Positions 34,883 through 44,505 of a stretch of 64,000 nt of DNA are shown here, piece after piece. Made by a program: the position numbers and the translations under genes. The stretch comes from Pelobacter propionicus DSM 2379 (GTDB lineage Bacteria > Desulfobacterota > Desulfuromonadia > Geobacterales > Pseudopelobacteraceae): contig NC_008609.1 of the NCBI RefSeq assembly GCF_000015045.1, positions 496,001 to 560,000 of the forward strand. The letters run 5' to 3'. The notes beneath the pieces were generated by a model. The model worked only from the letters and a program-made list of their open reading frames with translations. It made no database searches and had not been told where the DNA came from. Every line of letters starts with the position of its first letter. Position 1 is the stretch's first letter.

Positions 34883-35833
34883 TCAGCTACCCTTTGTCTG
34901 TGGTTTGGGCAGGGTGATGGTAAAGGTGCAGCCCTGGCCAATGCCTGTGCTCTCCGCCGTTACCGTGCCGCCGTATCCCCGTACGATGGTATCCACGATG
35001 TACAGCCCCAGGCCGGTCCCGCGCACATTCTCCCCGTCCTGCTGCACGCGGTAGAACCTGTCGAAGACTTTCTTCAGCTCGGCGCCGTCCAGGCCGCGTC
35101 CCCGGTCCTGTATGGCCAGACTGACCGTGTTCCCGCCGCGCGCCAGGCGAACGGTGATGTCCGGGGTTCCGGGCGAGTAGAGTACCGCGTTTTCGAACAG
35201 GTTGCGCAGGACGATCTCCAGCTCCTCCGGGTCCACCAGCAGCTTGACATCCTCCTCCGTCTCCAGGGTGATCTGCCCCCCCTGGGGCAGCTTGTCCCGT
35301 TCCCGCTCCACATACTCCCGTACAAGCTCGGATATGTTGGCCATCCTGCGCTCCGCCGGCTTGCGGCGCTGTTCCAGGCGGGCGGCCATGAGCAGGTTGT
35401 TGATCAGGTAGTGCAGACGCTCCGTGTCAGCCAGCATGGTGTTCACAAAGGCGTCCAGACGTTCTTGGGGGAGGGTGCGCAGCCTGATGGTCTCCAGGTG
35501 CAGCTGGATGGAGGCCAGGGGGGATTTCAGCTCGTGGGTGACCTGGGAGATGAAGGTGCGCTGGTTTTCGTACAGTCGGGACTGGCGGTTCCAGTAGTGG
35601 AAGATGACGTACACGCCGGCCAGGATGACGGCCAGCATGACCAGTCCCTCGGTCATGACCACCCAGTTGAAGCCCTCGCCCAGCAGTTCCGGGCGGTACT
35701 TCTCGGCCAGTTCGCGGAACTGGCGGTTCTTGCCCACGAACCAGTAGATCCAGGAGACCACCAGGGTGATCCAGACCAGCTGGATGGCGATCAGCGTCTT
35801 GACCGGGCTGAAAATTTTTCTCAGCAGCTTCAT
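34883..35833 (-). CDS. Membrane sensor histidine kinase
   Basis: The 316-residue protein has two membrane helices (about 12-32 and 55-85) enclosing a short, roughly 25-residue periplasmic loop. That loop is too small for a normal ligand-binding domain, so sensing is probably in the membrane or through a partner. HisKA (about 95-160) contains FISQVTHELKSPLASIQLHL with the phospho-His. HATPase has LRNLFENAVLYS (N), DRGRGLDG (G1) and GTGLGLYIV (G2). Its start overlaps the stop of the JAB-DinG gene by 4 bases (ATGA) and its stop is 2 bases before the regulator. The three genes form a tight operon. Confidence 0.92.
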   Translation of the reverse strand: MKLLRKIFSPVKTLIAIQLVWITLVVSWIYWFVGKNRQFRELAEKYRPELLGEGFNWVVMTEGLVMLAVILAGVYVIFHYWNRQSRLYENQRTFISQVTHELKSPLASIQLHLETIRLRTLPQERLDAFVNTMLADTERLHYLINNLLMAARLEQRRKPAERRMANISELVREYVERERDKLPQGGQITLETEEDVKLLVDPEELEIVLRNLFENAVLYSPGTPDITVRLARGGNTVSLAIQDRGRGLDGAELKKVFDRFYRVQQDGENVRGTGLGLYIVDTIVRGYGGTVTAESTGIGQGCTFTITLPKPQTKGS

Positions 35834-38361
35834 GGCAACGGATCTCCCTGACCTGTCTCGGTAGTACCGGAGAAGAACGCCTCCATCCTGGCGAACAGTG
35901 TGTCGGAAGCGCCCCGCACCAGCTCGGTGTCCGGCAGGGAGCGCAGGAAGGTCTTGCCGTACCCCTTGGTGGTGACCCGGCGGTCCAGGATCAGCACCGC
36001 CCCTCGGTCCTCGCGGCTGCGGATCAGGCGTCCGAATCCCTGGCGGAACTTGATCACCGCCTGGGGGATGGAGAATTCCCGGAACGAGTTGCCGCCGGTG
36101 GCGTCGATGCGCTCGCAGCGGGCCTGCTGTACCGGTTCGGTGGGCACCTGGAAGGGGAGCCTGGTGATGATCACCAGCCTGAGCGCCTCCCCCTTCACAT
36201 CCACCCCCTCCCAGAATGAATCGGTGCCGAACAGCACGGCGTGCTGCTCCTTGCGGAAGCGGGCCAGCAGGCTGTGGCGTCCGGTCTCCCCCTGTCTGAG
36301 GGCGGTCAGCCCCAGTCGGGCCAGTTCCGGCGCCAGGGAGGAGTAGACTTTCCTCAGCAGGTCATGGGAGGTGAACAGGACAAAGGCGCCTCCCCGCGAG
36401 ATGCTCAGGCTGCGCAGGATTGACTCCTGCAGCGCCTCGCGGAACCCGGGCGCCGTCGGATCGGGCATGTCGTCCGGGACAGCAGCGAATACCTGGGAGG
36501 CGTAGTCGAAGGGGGAAGCCAGGCGCAGTTCGTCCAGTCGTCCCTTGTCCAGCAGGCTGAAGCCGGTCCTCTTCTTGAGGTAGCCGAACTCTCCCCCCAC
36601 GGTCAGGGTGGCCGAGGTGACGACGATGGTCTTCATGCGGTCCAGGATGCTCTGCTTGATCTGGCCGGAGATGTCCAGCGGCGCGGCGCAGAGCCGGGCC
36701 TGGAGGCCGCGCTGGGCCGTGGAGGTCTCGATCCAGCGGCAGTACCCCTCCGGGTCGCCGATCATGAACGAGAACCCCTCGGTCATGGCCTGCAGACGCC
36801 CCTCGATGCCGGCGATGTCCAGGATCTGGTTGGCCAGCTTCTCTTTAAGCTGTTCCGGCAGATCTTCACAGCGGCGCACCAGTGTCCTCAGGCCGCTGAC
36901 GTAATCGCCCAGGCTATGGGAGAGCGCCCGTAACCGCGTGCCGCACTCCTGCCAGAAGGGGCGCTGCTCCACCTCGCTGGTGATGCGCAGCTTGCGCTCC
37001 CGCCCCTCCCCGCCCGTTTCCCGGGTGAGGGCCAGGGCCAGCCAGTCCATGGTCTGCTCGGTCAGCAGGACGACGTCTTGGGTCTTGGGGAGCAGGCTCA
37101 CCTCCAGCAGGGCGGAGAGCTCTTCGTAGAGCCCCTCCATGGATTCGGGCAGGTCGCGGGCCAGGCGGTTGGAGAGGATGTTCAAAAGCCCGGCGCGATT
37201 GGCCTTGGAGGGAACCAGGCGATGCAGCTGCTTGAGGATGGCGCCGCGGGAGATGATCAGCGACAGGTGGCTGGTGGCCACGTCCTCCAGGTGATGGCCC
37301 TCGTCCAGGATCAGGCGGCTGAAGGGGGGCAAAATGGCGGTGGCATCGTAGCCGCTCTCCCGCTTGAGTACGATGTCGGAGAGCAGCAGGGCGTGGTTGA
37401 CCACCAGGATCCGGGCGGCCGAGGCGTCGCGCCGCGCCCGGTAGAAGAAGCAGCGGTTGAATTGCTTGCAGCGCGAGCGTCCGCACTGGTCCGCCTCGCA
37501 GCAGATCTCCTCCCAGACCCCGCTGCGGGGGGTGAAGCTCAGGTCGCTGCGGCAGCCGTCCCGGGCACCCTTGCTCCATTCGACAATGGCGGTCAGTTCC
37601 GTGGAGGATTCATCGGGGAACAGGCCCGGTTCGGCCTCGGCGGCCTCCAGCTTGCGCAGGCAGGCGTAGTTGCCGCGCCCCTTGATCAGGGCGGCCTTGA
37701 AGTCGACCCCGCAGTGGCGGGCCAGAAAGGGGAGATCCTTGCGGATCAGCTGCTCCTGCAGGTTGATGGTGTTGGTGGAGATGACCACCCGCTCGTTGTT
37801 GCGCACCGCCCAGAGGATGGAGGGAACCAGGTAGGCCAGGGATTTGCCGGTGCCGGTGCCGGCCTCCACCAGTACCACCCGGTCGCGGTTGAATGCCTCG
37901 GCCACGGTCAGGGCCATGCGCAGCTGCTCGTCCCGTTTTTCGTACCCCGCGAGGCTTGTGGCCAGCAGGCCGTCGTCGCCGAAGACCCGGCCGATCTCCT
38001 CCAGGGAGAGTAGCTCTCCCTTCTGCTCCCTGTGGGGGGAGACCACCAGGTAGCAGCGGCTGCAGTCGTTGTCCACGATGGCGAAGCCGATCCCCTGGTT
38101 GCCGGCAACCGAGGCGATGTCCATGTCGGCCGCCGAGGGGGTCAGGTCGCCTCCCGGGTGGTTGTGGATGACCATGTCGCTGCCCGATGCGCGGGAGAGG
38201 ATGGCCGGCACGGCCTGGTGTGAGCCGCGGGCGATGGCCTCCACCTCGCAGACCACACCGTCCAGGTTGGTGTGACCGATGAAGAAGACCTCGTTACCCC
38301 TGGCCTGGGCGATCTCGAAGCGCATCAGAGCGCGGCTGTCGGCGGTGAAGTGAGTTTCCAT
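35830..38361 (-). CDS. JAB/MPN (RadC-like) domain fused to a DinG/XPD-type helicase
   Basis: The 843-residue protein has two parts. Residues about 1-120 are a JAB/MPN domain with the metalloprotease-type signature HNHPGGDLTPSAADMD (His66, His68, Ser76, Asp79) and a possible catalytic Glu near residue 24. The rest is a superfamily 2 DinG/XPD helicase. It has Walker A EAGTGTGKS, an Fe-S region with four spaced Cys (YACLRK, ICCEADQC, SRC, NRCFFY), LILDEGHHLEDVA (DEAH), a SATL motif and GTDSFWEGVDVKG near the end. DinG enzymes unwind damaged or R-looped DNA. A JAMM peptidase fused to one is unusual. The start at 38361 avoids a longer frame without a ribosome site. Confidence 0.85.
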   Translation of the reverse strand: METHFTADSRALMRFEIAQARGNEVFFIGHTNLDGVVCEVEAIARGSHQAVPAILSRASGSDMVIHNHPGGDLTPSAADMDIASVAGNQGIGFAIVDNDCSRCYLVVSPHREQKGELLSLEEIGRVFGDDGLLATSLAGYEKRDEQLRMALTVAEAFNRDRVVLVEAGTGTGKSLAYLVPSILWAVRNNERVVISTNTINLQEQLIRKDLPFLARHCGVDFKAALIKGRGNYACLRKLEAAEAEPGLFPDESSTELTAIVEWSKGARDGCRSDLSFTPRSGVWEEICCEADQCGRSRCKQFNRCFFYRARRDASAARILVVNHALLLSDIVLKRESGYDATAILPPFSRLILDEGHHLEDVATSHLSLIISRGAILKQLHRLVPSKANRAGLLNILSNRLARDLPESMEGLYEELSALLEVSLLPKTQDVVLLTEQTMDWLALALTRETGGEGRERKLRITSEVEQRPFWQECGTRLRALSHSLGDYVSGLRTLVRRCEDLPEQLKEKLANQILDIAGIEGRLQAMTEGFSFMIGDPEGYCRWIETSTAQRGLQARLCAAPLDISGQIKQSILDRMKTIVVTSATLTVGGEFGYLKKRTGFSLLDKGRLDELRLASPFDYASQVFAAVPDDMPDPTAPGFREALQESILRSLSISRGGAFVLFTSHDLLRKVYSSLAPELARLGLTALRQGETGRHSLLARFRKEQHAVLFGTDSFWEGVDVKGEALRLVIITRLPFQVPTEPVQQARCERIDATGGNSFREFSIPQAVIKFRQGFGRLIRSREDRGAVLILDRRVTTKGYGKTFLRSLPDTELVRGASDTLFARMEAFFSGTTETGQGDPLP

Positions 38362-38510
38362 TGGTAGGTCCGCACCATAGCACAGCCCGCGAAAAAAGGC
38401 ACCGGGGAAACCGGGTGCCTTTGTCGTTGCCTGAATCTGCGGCACCATGATACAAGAAACGACGATTGACAGCTTCTTTTTCACCACCAGCAACCAAAGG
38501 AGCACGAGCC

Positions 38511-39551
38511 ATGTCCTTCCGCACCATCGAGTGGCGCGACGACAGCGTCATCATGATCGACCAGACCCGCCTGCCGGGTGAAGAGGTCTACAACACCTAT
38601 ACCGATTTCAAGGCGGTTGCCGAAGCCATTCGCGGCATGGTCATCCGCGGGGCTCCCGCCATCGGCGTGGCCGCCGCCATGGGGATCGCCCTGGGGGCCC
38701 GGGACATCATCGCCGATACCCATGAATCCTTCTTCCGCCAGCTGGAGAACGTGTGCGACGTCATGGCCCGCACCCGTCCCACGGCGGTCAACCTGTTCTG
38801 GGCCATCGAGCGCATGAAGCGTGTGGCCGAGGCGGGTCGTGACAAGCCGCTGGACGGGATCCGCCAACTGCTCAAAGAGGAGGCCATCCGGGTGGAAGAG
38901 GAGGACCTGACCATCTGCCGCAACATCGGCAAGTGGGGGGCTACCCTGATCCCCGAGGGGGCAACGGTCCTGACCCACTGCAATGCCGGCGGCCTGGCCA
39001 CGGCCGGCTACGGCACCGCCCTGGGGGTGATCCGGGCCGCCCACGAGGCGGGGAAGAAGATCCAGGTCTTTGCCGACGAGACCCGCCCCTGGCTGCAGGG
39101 CGCCCGCCTGACCGCCTGGGAACTGGTCAAGGAGGGGATCCCCGCCACATTGATCTCCGACAACATGGCCGGCTTCTTCATGAGTAGGGGGGAGATCACC
39201 TGCTGCGTGGTGGGGGCCGACCGTATCGCCGCCAACGGCGATACGGCCAACAAGATCGGCACCTATTCGGTGGCGGTGCTGGCCAAGGAGAACAACATCC
39301 CCTTCTATGTGGCCGCCCCGATCTCAACCCTGGACTTAAGCCTCTGCGACGGCGGCAAGATTCCCATCGAGGAGCGCCCGGCCGAGGAGGTGACCTGCAT
39401 CAGGGGGGTCGACATCGCCCCCGCCGGGGTCAGGGTACGCAACCCGGCCTTCGACGTCACCCCGGCCCGCTACATCAGCGCCATCATCACCGAGAACGGC
39501 ATCGTCAGGGGCGACTACCGCGCAGGCCTGCGCAGGATCGCGGGGAACTGA
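38511..39551 (+). CDS. mtnA: S-methyl-5-thioribose-1-phosphate isomerase
   Basis: MtnA converts methylthioribose-1-phosphate to methylthioribulose-1-phosphate in methionine salvage. The 346-residue protein starts [18 protein letters not shown] and shows [15 protein letters not shown], the catalytic Cys in [16 protein letters not shown] (about residue 154), DNMAGFFM and the catalytic Asp in [19 protein letters not shown] (about residue 234). AAAGGAG precedes the ATG. Other salvage genes are not in the window. Only 1 base separates it from glnE, so the two are co-transcribed, though they belong to different pathways. Confidence 0.95.
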
Positions 39552-39552
39552 C

Positions 39553-42500
39553 ATGCGTCTCTTGCGCTTCCTGCACGAGTTCAGCCGGATCGTCTCCCTG
39601 GACGATCCGGCCCGGCGCACGGAGCGGTTGGCCGCCTTCCTGGAGCGGCACGGCTTCAGTTATGGAGCCCGCTCGGCGGACAACATCCTGCTGATCCAGC
39701 CCTGCTTCTCCGTGCAGACCCTGCACCGCATCCTGGTCAATGCCCTGCGCACCCCGTTGCCGGACATGGCCCTGAACGCCTTCGAACGCCTGGCAGGCGT
39801 CATTCCGGGGGACGATCTCACCGCCATCGCCTGCCGCCGCAGGGCGCTCTCCCGCTTCGTGCTTGTCTGCGGCTCATCCCCCTTTCTGGTCAACCTGATC
39901 TACCGCACCCCCTCCCTGTTCCGCTGGCTCTTCCTGGAGAACTGCATCGCCGTCTCCCGCGACAGCCGGGGCATGCTGGCGGCCCTGCGCTCGCAGGTGG
40001 AGGACAAGACCGATTACGCCGGGCTGATGAAGCGCTTGCGCCTGTTCAAGCGGGTCGAGATCGTGCGCATCGCCAGCCGGGACCTGTGCGGCCTGGCCGA
40101 CCTGGAAGAGGTCACCGCCGAACTCTCCTCCCTGGCTGGCGCGTCACTGCAGGTGGCCTACGAGGTCTGCCGGCGCTGCCTGGTGGCTGAGTACGGCCTG
40201 CCGCTGATGGAATCGGAAAACGGCCCGGTGGAGGCGGAGATGACCGTGATGGGCATGGGCAAGCTGGGGGGCAACGAGCTGAACTTCTCCTCGGACATCG
40301 ACATCATCTACTTCTACGAGTCGGACAGGGGCAAGACCAGCGGCGTGGATGGCGGCTCCGGACAGGTCCGGGGAGTGGTCTCCCTGCACAGCTTCTTTGC
40401 CAAGCTGGGGGAGATGATCAGCAAGTCGCTCTCCCAGGTGACCGAGGACGGGTTTGTCTTCCGGGTGGACCTGGGGCTCAGGCCGGAGGGGAAATCGGGC
40501 GACATGGCGGCCTCGCTCCGTTCCGCCGAGATCTACTACGAATCCTGGGGCCAGTCATGGGAGCGCACGGCCATGCTCAAGGCCAGGCCGGTGGCCGGCT
40601 CCCTGGAGCTGGGTGAACAGCTGCTGCGCATGCTGCAACCCTTCGTCTACCGCAAGTACCTGGATTACACCCTGATCGAGGACATGAAGAACATGAAGCA
40701 GAAGATCGACGTTTCCCTGACCCGTTCCATGGAGGGGGAGGCCAACCTCAAGCTGGGGCGGGGGGGGATCCGCGAGATAGAGTTCTTCATCCAGGCGCTG
40801 CAACTGGTCTATGCCGGCAAGAATCCCCACCTCAGGGAGCGCAACTCGCTGAAAGCCCTGGCCAGGCTTCTGGAAGCCAATCTGATCACGGAGGATGACC
40901 ACGCAAGGCTCTCAGATGCCTACCGTTTTCTGCGCACCGTGGAGCACCGCATCCAGGTGGTGCAGGAGCGCCAGACCCACAACCTTCCCACCAAAGCCGA
41001 CGAGCTGCGCGCCCTGGCGCGACGGAGCGGTTTTCTGGGCAGCGACGGGGTGGAGCGCTTCCGGGAAACCCTGGAGCTGCATCGCTCCCATGTCTCGGCC
41101 ATCTACGGCAACCTGTTCCTCTCCCGTGACGACCGTCTGAACCGGGACCTGAGCCCCGAGGTGCTGTTCCTTCTGGATCACAAGGCCGATGCCGATCTGG
41201 TCAAGGATATGCTGGCCGAGCGACGCTTCGAGGATGTGGAGCGCGCCTACGACAACCTGCTCTCCCTGCGGGACGGGCCGGTCAGGAGCAACCTTACCGA
41301 GCGCAACCGCCGGCTGCTGGAGAAGATCTCGCCGCTGCTGCTGCAGGAACTGCTGCAGTCGCCTGATCCGGATATGGCCCTGATTCATCTGGAACGTTTT
41401 CTCACCATCGTGGGCAAGCGCACGGCCTACTATGCGCTCCTGGCCGAGAACCGCCAGGCGCTGAAGCTGCTGGTTTCCCTGTTCGGCATGTCGGAATTCC
41501 TCTCCAAGATCCTGATCAATCACCCGGAGCTGCTGGAGAGCATGCTTTCCTACAACAACGCCTCTACCGAGAAGAGCAGGGATGAGATGGAGCGGGAGCT
41601 GGCCGCAGTGCTGGAGCTCTGCGATGATTTCGAGGACCGGCTGGATGCCCTGCGGCGCTACCACAACGAGGAGGTCCTGCGCATCGGCTTAAACGACATC
41701 CATGGCAAGGTGAAGCAGACCGTGACCACCGGCCAGCTCTCCCTGCTGGGGGAAGCCTGTCTGGGGGCTGCCTATGACATGGCGGTGCAGCAGCTGGGGC
41801 GCTTCGGGTGCCCCGTGTACAACCGTGGGGAGGGAGAGGCCGAGGCCAGCATGGCGGTGATCGGCATGGGCAAGCTGGGCGGGGGGGAGCTGAACTATCA
41901 CTCCGACCTGGACATCATCTTCGTCTACGACCGCCAAGGCCTTACCAACGGCGACAAACAGATCTCCAACCACGAGTACTTTGCCAAGCTGGCCCAGAAG
42001 ATCATCTCGATCCTGACCATGCAGACCCGCGAGGGGTATGTGTACAAGATAGACACCCGCCTGCGGCCATCGGGCAATGCCGGGCCGCTGGTGACCTCCC
42101 TGGACTCGTTTCTGGACTACCACCGCCAGGAGGCCCAGGTGTGGGAACGCCAGGCACTGACCAAGGCCCGGGTGGTGCTGGGGGATGCCTCCCTGGCCGA
42201 CCACCTGTACGGCGTCATCGAGAAGACGGTGTATGGCTCGACCCTGGGGGAAGAGGGGCGCGCCGAGATCCACCGGCTGCGCATGCGCATGGAGCATGAA
42301 CTGGCCCGGGAGAGCGCCGGCAGCTACAACATCAAGACCGGTCGGGGCGGCATGGTGGACGTGGAGTTCATCGCCCAGTACCTGCAACTGCGCCACGGCT
42401 TCCGCTACCCCGAGCTGCGCACTACCAGCACCATCGAGACGCTCACCCGGATGGGGGAGCTGGGGCTGGTGCCGGCCGAGTTCGCCGAGACGCTTGTCTT

Positions 42501-42726
42501 CGGCTACCGTTTCCTGCGCAAGCTGGAAAATCGCCTGCGCATCATCCACGACTATTCGGTCAATGATCTGAGCGGGCCGAAGAGCTACCTTAACAAGCTG
42601 GCACTGCGCCTGGGATACGATTCGGCTCTGAAAAACCCGGGCGTGGCCCTGATCAGCGACTACGAGGAGATTACCGGCAGAATCCGCGACTGTTACGATC
42701 GGGTGATGGGGGAGCGGGCGGTGTGA
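39553..42726 (+). CDS. glnE: Glutamine synthetase adenylyltransferase/deadenylylase
   Basis: GlnE adds or removes AMP on glutamine synthetase in response to PII and glutamine. The 1057-residue protein contains two nucleotidyltransferase domains. The N-terminal one (about residue 233) has GMGKLGGNELNFSSDIDIIY and the C-terminal one (about residue 771) GMGKLGGGELNYHSDLDIIF, each with the GS...DxD-type metal motif. Each is followed by a GlnD-PII-binding helical region (GRGGIREIEFFIQ and GRGGMVDVEFIAQYLQL). Length is about 110 residues more than E. coli GlnE, with the extra material at the N-terminus. It starts 1 base after mtnA and ends at a hairpin. It links functionally to the PII gene at 10784. 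Confidence 0.95.
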   Translation: MRLLRFLHEFSRIVSLDDPARRTERLAAFLERHGFSYGARSADNILLIQPCFSVQTLHRILVNALRTPLPDMALNAFERLAGVIPGDDLTAIACRRRALSRFVLVCGSSPFLVNLIYRTPSLFRWLFLENCIAVSRDSRGMLAALRSQVEDKTDYAGLMKRLRLFKRVEIVRIASRDLCGLADLEEVTAELSSLAGASLQVAYEVCRRCLVAEYGLPLMESENGPVEAEMTVMGMGKLGGNELNFSSDIDIIYFYESDRGKTSGVDGGSGQVRGVVSLHSFFAKLGEMISKSLSQVTEDGFVFRVDLGLRPEGKSGDMAASLRSAEIYYESWGQSWERTAMLKARPVAGSLELGEQLLRMLQPFVYRKYLDYTLIEDMKNMKQKIDVSLTRSMEGEANLKLGRGGIREIEFFIQALQLVYAGKNPHLRERNSLKALARLLEANLITEDDHARLSDAYRFLRTVEHRIQVVQERQTHNLPTKADELRALARRSGFLGSDGVERFRETLELHRSHVSAIYGNLFLSRDDRLNRDLSPEVLFLLDHKADADLVKDMLAERRFEDVERAYDNLLSLRDGPVRSNLTERNRRLLEKISPLLLQELLQSPDPDMALIHLERFLTIVGKRTAYYALLAENRQALKLLVSLFGMSEFLSKILINHPELLESMLSYNNASTEKSRDEMERELAAVLELCDDFEDRLDALRRYHNEEVLRIGLNDIHGKVKQTVTTGQLSLLGEACLGAAYDMAVQQLGRFGCPVYNRGEGEAEASMAVIGMGKLGGGELNYHSDLDIIFVYDRQGLTNGDKQISNHEYFAKLAQKIISILTMQTREGYVYKIDTRLRPSGNAGPLVTSLDSFLDYHRQEAQVWERQALTKARVVLGDASLADHLYGVIEKTVYGSTLGEEGRAEIHRLRMRMEHELARESAGSYNIKTGRGGMVDVEFIAQYLQLRHGFRYPELRTTSTIETLTRMGELGLVPAEFAETLVFGYRFLRKLENRLRIIHDYSVNDLSGPKSYLNKLALRLGYDSALKNPGVALISDYEEITGRIRDCYDRVMGERAV

Positions 42727-42728
42727 GA

Positions 42729-42750
42729 GGGCGGGCCATGGGGCCCGCCC
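42729..42750. terminator. Hairpin after glnE
   Basis: GGGCGGGCC (42729-42737) pairs perfectly with GGCCCGCCC (42742-42750) around ATGG, directly after the glnE stop and between converging genes. There is no T tract, so it may be a weak or Rho-assisted terminator. Confidence 0.45.
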
Positions 42751-42772
42751 CCCATGGCGTTTCAAGGGGTGA

Positions 42773-43549
42773 CTACGTGCGCGGGAGTATGCGGCTGAGC
42801 GCCTCGTCGATCTTCTCCACATCCACCCTGGTGTTGAAGCAGGGGCCGAAGGGGCGTTCGTTGAGGATGCCGATCACCGGCAGGGGGTAGCAGTCCTTGA
42901 TGCCGGAGGTGAGGTCGCGCTCGCAGGCCACGGCCAGCACCAGCTTGGGGCGCTTTTCCACGATCACCTTGCGCGCCAGGGTGCCGCCGGTGGCCACGGA
43001 GATGTCGATGCCGTACCTGCGGCCGATATCCACCAGCCCCTTGATGTCGCAGCGGCCGCAGAGCACGCACTTGTTGATGTCGCCGGTGACCTTGATGGCG
43101 CAGTCGAAGAGCTGGATGCAGTGCGGCAGCAGCACCAGGATCCGATCCGGGCTGATGGAGTGGCACTGGGAGATCACCAGGCTGTTGTTCATGGCGATGA
43201 AGGACTGGCGGATGCTGTCCTTGCTGATCCCCAAGAGCCGTCCCACCAGCTCGATCATGGGGAGCAGGAACTTGATCACCACCAGTCGCAAGAGGCGGGT
43301 GAAGAAGAAGTCCCGGTTCATTGCCGTGGTCAGTACCAAAAGGACGGTGCCCAGGATGGCCAGGCCGGAGAGAATCGCCATGGCGATACCGACGATGTTG
43401 GGCAGGTCTGGGTGGATATTGGCCAGGCCCTGGTTGGGAACCCACCAGGCCAGGAAGATCAGGGCCACCAGCAGCAGGCAGGTCAGCCCCATCAGGGAGA
43501 TGAACAGCCGTTTGCGGGGCGCTTCGGGCTGGAGATTGTGTGCCGTCAC
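42773..43549 (-). CDS. DUF116 membrane protein
   Basis: The 258-residue protein has two hydrophobic helices (about residues 18-40 and 50-75) and then a cytosolic DUF116 domain. That domain has VISQCHSISPDRILVLLPHCIQLFDC, KCVLCGRCDIKGLVDI (four Cys that could bind a metal or Fe-S centre), GIDISVATGGTLARK, and VLAVACERDLTSGIKDCYPLPV. DUF116 proteins occur in anaerobes. No function is proven. It overlaps fmt by 4 bases and is last in the def-fmt-DUF116 operon, so a link to translation start or protein modification is possible but speculative. Confidence 0.85.
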   Translation of the reverse strand: MTAHNLQPEAPRKRLFISLMGLTCLLLVALIFLAWWVPNQGLANIHPDLPNIVGIAMAILSGLAILGTVLLVLTTAMNRDFFFTRLLRLVVIKFLLPMIELVGRLLGISKDSIRQSFIAMNNSLVISQCHSISPDRILVLLPHCIQLFDCAIKVTGDINKCVLCGRCDIKGLVDIGRRYGIDISVATGGTLARKVIVEKRPKLVLAVACERDLTSGIKDCYPLPVIGILNERPFGPCFNTRVDVEKIDEALSRILPRT

Positions 43550-44505
43550 GGTATCGGTCTCTCCGTTGCCGCTCCGCCCAGCAGGGTTCCCTCGGCTATG
43601 GGGCAGCCGGCCAGGAAGCTGGCGCTGTCCAAGCGCTTTTTGCCCGCCAGCTGCAGTTCCTGGATGAGCAGGCTGCCGTCCAGGCAGGCCACCTCGAGCT
43701 GGCCGCCGGTGGAGCAGAGCACCGTTCCCGGAGCTCCCGCGCCATCGGCTACCCGGGTGCGGAACAGCTTCAGGGCATGGCCGTTGAGAAGGGTCTGGGC
43801 GCCGGGCCAGGCAGCCAGTCCGCGAACCTGGTTGTGGATCTGGCGGGCAGGCCGCTGCCAGTCGATTAGGCCGTGCTCCTTCTTGAGCAGCGGAGCGTAG
43901 CAGCTCAGGCTGTCGTTCTGGGGCTGCGGCTCGATGCGCCCCTCCCGGAGGCCGTCCAGGGTCTCGGCCAGCAGCTCCGCGCCCAGGGAGGCCATGCGGT
44001 CGTGCAGCGAGACGATGTCCTCATTCTCGTCGATGGGGGTCGAGCGCTTGAGCAGCATGGGACCGGTATCGAGCCCCGTATCCATCAGCATGGTGGTGAC
44101 GCCGGTCTCTGTTTCTCCGTTGATGATGCACCAGTTGAGCGGGGCGGCGCCTCGGTAGCGGGGGAGCAGGGAGGCGTGGACGTTGACGCAGCCCAGGGGA
44201 GGAATGTCCAGCAGCGCCTTGGGCAGGATCTGTCCGAAGGCAACCACCACGATCAGTTCGGGAGCCAGCTGGCGGATGCTCTCGACGAAGGCGGAAGCGC
44301 GGACCCTGTGGGGTTGGAGCACCGGAATGTCGTGGGCCAGGGCCAGTTCCTTAACCGGGGGTGGCATCAGCTTGTGGCCGCGCCCCTTGGGCCTGTCGGG
44401 CTGGGTGACCACTGCCAGCAGCCGTTCTCCGCGGTCGATCAGGGCCTGCAGGGTGGGGCAGGCAAACTCGGGCGTTCCCATGAAGACGATGCTCCTGCTG
44501 CTCAT
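43546..44505 (-). CDS. fmt: Methionyl-tRNA formyltransferase
   Basis: Fmt formylates Met-tRNAi using 10-formyl-THF (made through FolD at 6354). The 319-residue protein starts MSSRSIVFMGTPEFACPTLQ and has the catalytic NVHASLLPRYRGAAPLNW with Asn-His, then VTTMLMDTGLDTGPML. A C-terminal tRNA-binding beta-barrel domain (about 205-310) follows, with YAPLLKKEHGLIDW and RGLAAWPGAQT. The start overlaps the end of def by 4 bases (ATGA), giving coupled translation. Length is standard (about 315). Confidence 0.96.
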   Translation of the reverse strand: MSSRSIVFMGTPEFACPTLQALIDRGERLLAVVTQPDRPKGRGHKLMPPPVKELALAHDIPVLQPHRVRASAFVESIRQLAPELIVVVAFGQILPKALLDIPPLGCVNVHASLLPRYRGAAPLNWCIINGETETGVTTMLMDTGLDTGPMLLKRSTPIDENEDIVSLHDRMASLGAELLAETLDGLREGRIEPQPQNDSLSCYAPLLKKEHGLIDWQRPARQIHNQVRGLAAWPGAQTLLNGHALKLFRTRVADGAGAPGTVLCSTGGQLEVACLDGSLLIQELQLAGKKRLDSASFLAGCPIAEGTLLGGAATERPIP

